A stretch of 64,000 nt of DNA. Origin: DASUPK01 sp963833375. GTDB lineage: Bacteria > Actinomycetota > Thermoleophilia > Solirubrobacterales > 70-9. Every line of letters begins with the position of its first letter. Positions within the stretch are counted from its first letter, which is position 1. Made by a program: the position numbers and the translations under genes. The notes under the pieces are model-generated. The model saw only the letters and a program-made list of their open reading frames with translations. It searched no databases and had not been told where the DNA came from. Location of the stretch: contig CAWHXR010000004.1 of the NCBI GenBank assembly GCA_963833375.1, positions 248,001-312,000 on the forward strand, written 5' to 3'. Shown in pieces: positions 60,217 through 64,000 of the stretch.

Positions 60217-60224
60217 AGCCCCGT

Positions 60225-60260
60225 CATGAAACGGGTTGCTCCTTCGGAGCACCCTCGCAT
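60225..60260 (+). repeat. Dispersed palindromic repeat, copy 9 (menB-menE promoter gap)
   Basis: CATGAAACGGG-T-TGCTCC-TTC-GGAGCA-CCC-TCGCAT, the most regular copy in the window. It occupies 36 of the 62 bases between the divergent menB and menE starts, so it must overlap their promoters or 5' ends. Confidence 0.88.
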
Positions 60261-60278
60261 CGTTTTAGGCTTCCGAGC

Positions 60279-61619
60279 GTGAAGCTCGACAACTGGCTCG
60301 CGCAACGCGCTCAGAGCTGCCCGGAGCGGACCGCGCTGGTCACCGAGGCCTCCAGCGTCACCTACGCCGAGCTCGAGGCTGAGGCGACCTGGGTCGCGCG
60401 CCGGCTGGCCGCGTACGGGGTGAGGAGGGGCGCAACGGCGGCGCTCACCATGCATCCGCGCCGCGAGGAGGTCGTGTTGCTGCACGCCCTGATGAAGCTC
60501 GGCGCCGTGGCCCTTCCCCTCAGTCCGGAGCTCACCGAGGCGGAGCGCGTGGCCGTCCTGGCCGCCGAACGGCCCGCGGTCGACCTCAACGACGCGGCGG
60601 AGCTGACCCAGACGGAGGCGGACCTGCCCTTGCTCGGCGAGCACGACATGGACGACCTCCAGTGCCGCATCCTCACCAGCGGCACCTCGGGGGGTCCTCG
60701 CCCGGTCGGGCTCACCTACGGGAACTTCCTCTTCAGCGCGGTCGGGTCCGCCTTCAACATCGGGGTGGATCCCGACGACCGCTGGCTCTGCTGCCTGCCG
60801 CTCAGCCATGTGGCGGGCCTCTCGATCATCCTGCGCTCGGTCATCTACGGGACGACCGCTGTGCTGCTCGAAGGGTTCGATACCGAGCAGGTGGCGAGCA
60901 CGCTGGTGTCCGGCGAGATCAGCCTGCTCTCCCTGGTCCCGACCCAGCTGATCAGGCTGCTCGAGGCGGACGCCGACCTCTCCCGGCCCCGCGCGATCCT
61001 GATCGGGGGCGGGCCCGTCCCCCCGGAGGCTCTGCGGGAGGCGCTCGACACCGGGGCCACGGTCGTGCAGACCTACGGGATGACCGAGACCTGCTCCCAG
61101 GTGACGACGCTGGCACCGGTGGACGCCGCGCGCCGGGTGGGCTCGGCGGGGCGTCCGCTACTCACCACGCACGTGCGGATCGAGGACGACGAGATCCTGG
61201 TTCAGGGGCCGACGGTCTCGCGCGAGGCGATCGACGCGGATGGCTGGCTGCACACCGGCGACCTCGGCCACATCGACGACGAAGGCTTCCTCTACGTCAC
61301 CGGTCGCAGCAGCGAGGTGATCGTCACCGGCGGCGAGAACGTGATGCCCGCCGAGGTCGAGGCGGTCCTGCTCTCCCATCCAGCCGTCGCGGACGCCGCG
61401 GTGGTGGGCCGGCCCGACCCGGAGTGGCAGGAGGCGGTCTGCGCCCTGGTCGTGCTCATGGAGGACAACGGCGCGAGCGAGGAGGAGCTCCGAAGCCACT
61501 GCTCCGCGTCCCTGGCGCGCCACAAGGTGCCGAAGCGAGTCGATTTCGTCCCCAGCCTGCCGAGGACGCCGTCGGGAAAGCTGCGGCGCGGCGAGCTGAT
61601 GGGGGCGGCCGGTTCCTGA
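60279..61619 (+). CDS. menE: o-Succinylbenzoate-CoA ligase
   Basis: 446-residue ANL-superfamily adenylating enzyme from a GTG start. Motifs: the phosphate loop ILTSGTSGGPRPVGLTYGN, QTYGMTETCSQVTTLAP, GWLHTGDLGHIDDEGFLYVTGRS, EVIVTGGENVMPAEVEAVL and the catalytic Lys in RTPSGKLRRGEL. The shorter length than general acyl-CoA synthetases fits MenE, and the context is decisive. Transcribed toward ilvC, which starts 49 bases later. Confidence 0.94.
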   Translation: MKLDNWLAQRAQSCPERTALVTEASSVTYAELEAEATWVARRLAAYGVRRGATAALTMHPRREEVVLLHALMKLGAVALPLSPELTEAERVAVLAAERPAVDLNDAAELTQTEADLPLLGEHDMDDLQCRILTSGTSGGPRPVGLTYGNFLFSAVGSAFNIGVDPDDRWLCCLPLSHVAGLSIILRSVIYGTTAVLLEGFDTEQVASTLVSGEISLLSLVPTQLIRLLEADADLSRPRAILIGGGPVPPEALREALDTGATVVQTYGMTETCSQVTTLAPVDAARRVGSAGRPLLTTHVRIEDDEILVQGPTVSREAIDADGWLHTGDLGHIDDEGFLYVTGRSSEVIVTGGENVMPAEVEAVLLSHPAVADAAVVGRPDPEWQEAVCALVVLMEDNGASEEELRSHCSASLARHKVPKRVDFVPSLPRTPSGKLRRGELMGAAGS

Positions 61620-61668
61620 TCGACGGGGCCAAGGCCGCCCAGGCGCGGCCTGTAGCATCCGCCGCCGC

Positions 61669-62667
61669 ATGGCCGCCGACGAGGTGCTCTACGACAAGGA
61701 CGCCGACCTCTCCGTCCTCGAGGGGAAGACCGTCGCGATCCTCGGCTACGGCTCGCAGGGCCACGCGCATGCGCTCAACCTGAAGGACTCCGGGGTCGAC
61801 GTCGTCGTCGGCCTCCGCCGGGACTCCTCCAGCCGCGCGGAAGCGGAGGGGGAGGGCCTCGAGGTGCTCGACGTCGCAGATGCCGCCAGCCGCGGCGACG
61901 TCGTGATGATCCTGCTCCCCGACGAGAAGCAGGCTCAGATCTGGGGCGAGGAGATCTCCGACGGGATCGCCGCCGGCAACCTGCTCATGTTCGCCCACGG
62001 CTTCGCGATCCGGTTCGGCCAGATCGAGGCCCCTGCCGGCGTCGATGTCGGCATGGTCGCGCCCAAGGGGCCGGGTCACCTCGTCCGCCGCGAGTTCGTG
62101 GAGGGCGCAGGCGTGCCGTGCCTGATGGCGGTCCATCAGGACGCGACGGGCACCGCGCGCGATCAGGTCCTCGCCTACGCCTCCGGGATCGGCGGGGGCC
62201 GCGCCGGAATCATCGAGACGACCTTCAAGGACGAGGCCGAGACCGACCTGTTCGGCGAGCAGGCCGTGCTCTGCGGCGGCGCCACCGAACTGGTCCGCGC
62301 CGGGTTCGAGACCCTGGTCGAGGCCGGCTACGACCCGCGACTCGCCTACTTCGAGTGCCTGCACGAGCTCAAGCTGATCGTCGACCTGATGTACGAGCAC
62401 GGCATCCAGGGGATGCGCCACTCGATCTCGAACACAGCCGAGTACGGCGACATGACCCGCGGCCCCAAGGTGATCACCGACGAGACCCGCCAGGCGATGA
62501 AGAAGATCCTCGCCGACATCCAGTCCGGCGAGTTCGCCAAGGAGTGGATCGCCGAGAACGAGGCGGGTCAGGAGAACTTCCAGCGCATGCGGGAGGAGGC
62601 CGCCGGCTCCCAGGTCGAGCAGGTGGGCAAGAGCCTCCGCTCGATGATGCCCTGGATCGAGGACTAG
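61669..62667 (+). CDS. ilvC: Ketol-acid reductoisomerase (class I)
   Basis: 332 residues. NADPH-dependent isomerisation and reduction of acetolactate in branched-chain amino acid synthesis. The Rossmann motif is VAILGYGSQGHAHALNLKDS; VGLRRDSSSRAEAEGEG is the cofactor-specificity loop, with Arg/Ser residues typical of NADPH use. The knotted C-terminal domain includes KDEAETDLFGEQAVLCGG and ISNTAEYGDMTRG. Length fits class I. The stop overlaps the convergent cupin by 4 bases. It is separated from ilvBN by six men genes. Confidence 0.97.
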   Translation: MAADEVLYDKDADLSVLEGKTVAILGYGSQGHAHALNLKDSGVDVVVGLRRDSSSRAEAEGEGLEVLDVADAASRGDVVMILLPDEKQAQIWGEEISDGIAAGNLLMFAHGFAIRFGQIEAPAGVDVGMVAPKGPGHLVRREFVEGAGVPCLMAVHQDATGTARDQVLAYASGIGGGRAGIIETTFKDEAETDLFGEQAVLCGGATELVRAGFETLVEAGYDPRLAYFECLHELKLIVDLMYEHGIQGMRHSISNTAEYGDMTRGPKVITDETRQAMKKILADIQSGEFAKEWIAENEAGQENFQRMREEAAGSQVEQVGKSLRSMMPWIED

Positions 62668-63077
62668 AAGCCGGGCCCGCGGGGGTTGGTCTCGCCCTCG
62701 GGGACGTGAGCGTCCCGGCCGACGTACCCGGCCTCGGCGCCGACGATCAGATACTGCGCATCCTCGGTCTCGCTCAGGTTCCGCACGGAGCGAACGGTGG
62801 AGGCGTCGACGCGCGCCGCGCCGCCCTCGCGCAGCTCCGCCTTCGCCCCGTCGCCGAAGGTCATCTCGATGGCGCCGCGGTGGACGAAGTAGAGCTCCTG
62901 CTGGCGCTCGTGGTAGTGCCCGCCGGTCGCGTAGCCCGGCGGGATCGTGATCACGTTGACGCCGAACTCGGTGACGTCCAGCTCACGGCGAAGCTTGCGG
63001 AAGCCGTAGCCCTCGCCGAGGGCCTCCAGGTCCGGGGTCGCCGCCCAGCCCTCGCCTCTGACCACCCCGTCCGCCAT
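62664..63077 (-). CDS. Cupin-domain protein
   Basis: 137 residues, single cupin barrel. Cupin motif 1 is GGHYHERQQELYFVHRGAIEM (two His and a Glu as likely metal ligands), and the late VDASTVRSVRNLSETEDAQY corresponds to a degenerate motif 2 without the usual His. A metal-dependent enzyme or binding protein is possible. It is on the minus strand, 3 bases after the stop of the co-oriented DUF4389 gene. Confidence 0.85.
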   Translation of the reverse strand: MADGVVRGEGWAATPDLEALGEGYGFRKLRRELDVTEFGVNVITIPPGYATGGHYHERQQELYFVHRGAIEMTFGDGAKAELREGGAARVDASTVRSVRNLSETEDAQYLIVGAEAGYVGRDAHVPEGETNPRGPGF

Positions 63078-63080
63078 CGC

Positions 63081-63665
63081 TCAGGCGCTCGTCACCGGCT
63101 CTTGCTCGGAGATCGGGGGCAGGGTGTCGGTCATCAGCAGGAAGTAGGCGGTCGCTCGCAGCTGATAGGCGAGCCCATAGCTCAGCACGTTGTGGGTCCC
63201 GGCGGCCGAGCGACCGGTGAAGACGATGTGGAACCAGGCGATCGCCGCCGCCAGCGGCCAGACCGAGCCGATCAGGTAGAGCATGAAGATGGCCGGGAAG
63301 CCGACGATCAGCCGGAAGCCGGTCTTGGCGCGGCTGTAGCGCTCGAGCGGCGGGTCGACGCGGGCGCGCACCGGATACTCCGGCGCCTCCTCCCAGCCGA
63401 ACGGGGGCCATTCGTCCGTCTGCAGGTTGAAGAACGCGTTGGCGCGGGCGACGAATCTGAGCACGCCCGCGTTGAAGTCGTAGAGGCCCTGCGGGTAGCG
63501 GGCGGCGAAGACGATCGCGAACCAGGCGATGAAGGCGATGATGAACCCGCCCGTGACGAACGCCCCTCCCAGCAGCAGCCAGGGGATCGCGAGGATGAAG
63601 CGGAAGCCGGTGCGCACGCGCAGTCGCTGCTCGGCGTAGTCGGCTTCGTAGCGAACCGGATACAT
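63081..63665 (-). CDS. DUF4389 membrane protein with internal duplication
   Basis: 194 residues with two copies of the same two-helix unit: residues 1-95 (TGFRFILAIPWLLLGGAF ... FAARYPQGLYDFNAGVLRFV) and 105-190 (TGFRLIVGFPAIFMLYLIG ... GTHNVLSYGLAYQLRATAYF). Each ends with a tryptophan/proline patch (NLQTDEWPPFGW, LLMTDTLPPISE). This is the DUF4389 pattern; the role is unknown. The next gene upstream belongs to the same family. Confidence 0.85.
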   Translation of the reverse strand: MYPVRYEADYAEQRLRVRTGFRFILAIPWLLLGGAFVTGGFIIAFIAWFAIVFAARYPQGLYDFNAGVLRFVARANAFFNLQTDEWPPFGWEEAPEYPVRARVDPPLERYSRAKTGFRLIVGFPAIFMLYLIGSVWPLAAAIAWFHIVFTGRSAAGTHNVLSYGLAYQLRATAYFLLMTDTLPPISEQEPVTSA

Positions 63666-63690
63666 GGTTGGCTCTTCGCTCGGCTGATGA

Positions 63691-63723
63691 ATGGGGCCTG
63701 ACCCCTCGGTGGCCAGGCCCCAT
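63691..63723 (-). terminator. Hairpin between the two DUF4389 genes
   Basis: ATGGGGCCTG (63691-63700) pairs perfectly with CAGGCCCCAT (63714-63723). It lies 38 bases after the stop of the upstream DUF4389 gene on the minus strand and 26 bases before the next start, so it may terminate or attenuate transcription. There is no T run. Confidence 0.5.
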
Positions 63724-63760
63724 CACATCCGAATGCCTTGAACCGGATTCGAGCGGGCCC

Positions 63761-64000
63761 CTAGCCCCTGCGGCTGGCGGCCTCGCTGCTGATCTGGCCC
63801 GTGGGGGGCGTGGCACCACCCTCCTCGTAGGAGAACGGCGGCCAATCCTCGGTGAGAAGGAGGAAGTAGCCGGTCCCCCTGGTCAGGTAGGCGAGGGCCG
63901 AGCGCATCGGGTTGAAGAGGCCCTCGGGCAGCTTGCCGGTGAACAGGATCGCGAACCAGGCGATGATCGCGCAGACGTACAGGATGATCGCCTGGACGAT
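63761..64000 (-). CDS. DUF4389-family membrane protein, C-terminal part
   Basis: The 5' end lies beyond the window. The visible 79 residues begin IVQAIILYVCAIIAWFAILF, then TGKLPEGLFNPMRSALAYLT and GYFLLLTEDWPPFSYEEG, ending SEAASRRG. The two-helix unit and the EDWPPF patch match the repeats of the neighbouring DUF4389 protein, so this is a tandem paralogue transcribed ahead of it. Confidence 0.8.
   Translation of the reverse strand: MVQAIILYVCAIIAWFAILFTGKLPEGLFNPMRSALAYLTRGTGYFLLLTEDWPPFSYEEGGATPPTGQISSEAASRRG

Overview
The window is high-GC chromosomal DNA from an actinobacterium. The gene content suggests the class Thermoleophilia (Solirubrobacterales/Gaiellales type), but this is an inference from gene families and style, not from a marker tree. 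Supporting signs are the uniformly GC-rich third codon positions, frequent GTG and TTG starts, a c-di-AMP riboswitch upstream of a secreted transglycosylase-like protein, a DUF1800/DUF1501 secreted pair, and a class E-like sortase. Most of the window is densely packed housekeeping sequence with many 1-8 base start/stop overlaps.

Layout. 0-8 kb: end of pheT, then argC-argJ-argB-argD, a small membrane protein, a divergent sortase, and argG with a 50-residue membrane peptide coupled to its stop. 8-22 kb: LysR regulator, riboswitch plus cell-wall protein, hydrolase, ferritin-like protein, SixA-type phosphatase, dnaE, SLT lipoprotein, DHFR-like protein, nfo and gltX with abutting divergent starts, an HDOD-LuxR fusion, VanZ and an Rrf2 regulator. 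22.4-29.8 kb: an accessory stretch with a complete IS30-family element, secreted proteins, a frameshifted secreted nuclease, gene remnants, a 38-residue membrane peptide, unrecognised genes and three clusters of an 8-bp iterated motif. 29.9-34.8 kb: cysK-cysE, pcrA (frameshifted), folD. 34.9-37.2 kb: four tandem paralogous membrane proteins. 37-45.5 kb: GMC oxidoreductase, gatC-gatA-zincin-gatB, type II NADH dehydrogenase. 45.5-51.8 kb: cupredoxin/DUF1501/DUF1800 secretion operon, a DUF2304-glycosyltransferase and a sulfoquinovose-synthase-like epimerase. 51.9-62.7 kb: ilvB-ilvN and ilvC, separated by a menaquinone block (menF, menD, menC, menA, menB, menE). 62.7-64 kb: cupin and two DUF4389 membrane proteins.

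How the genes fit together. The arginine genes carry glutamate through N-acetylglutamyl intermediates to acetylornithine, and argG acts later on citrulline. cysE and cysK form the two-step serine-to-cysteine route. The men genes supply the quinone that the type II NADH dehydrogenase would reduce. GatCAB makes Gln-tRNA(Gln) in partnership with gltX, and no glnS is seen here.

The most unusual feature is a dispersed palindromic repeat of about 30-45 bp, with a GGG-T-stem / stem-CCC-TCGCAT architecture. I find nine copies by eye. The stems change on both arms together (covariation). Copies sit inside argC, argB, gatB and pcrA coding sequence, in the riboswitch, and at the men promoters. Three conserved genes (pheT, pcrA, the secreted nuclease) each carry an apparent one-base frameshift, which makes consensus errors in the assembly likely.
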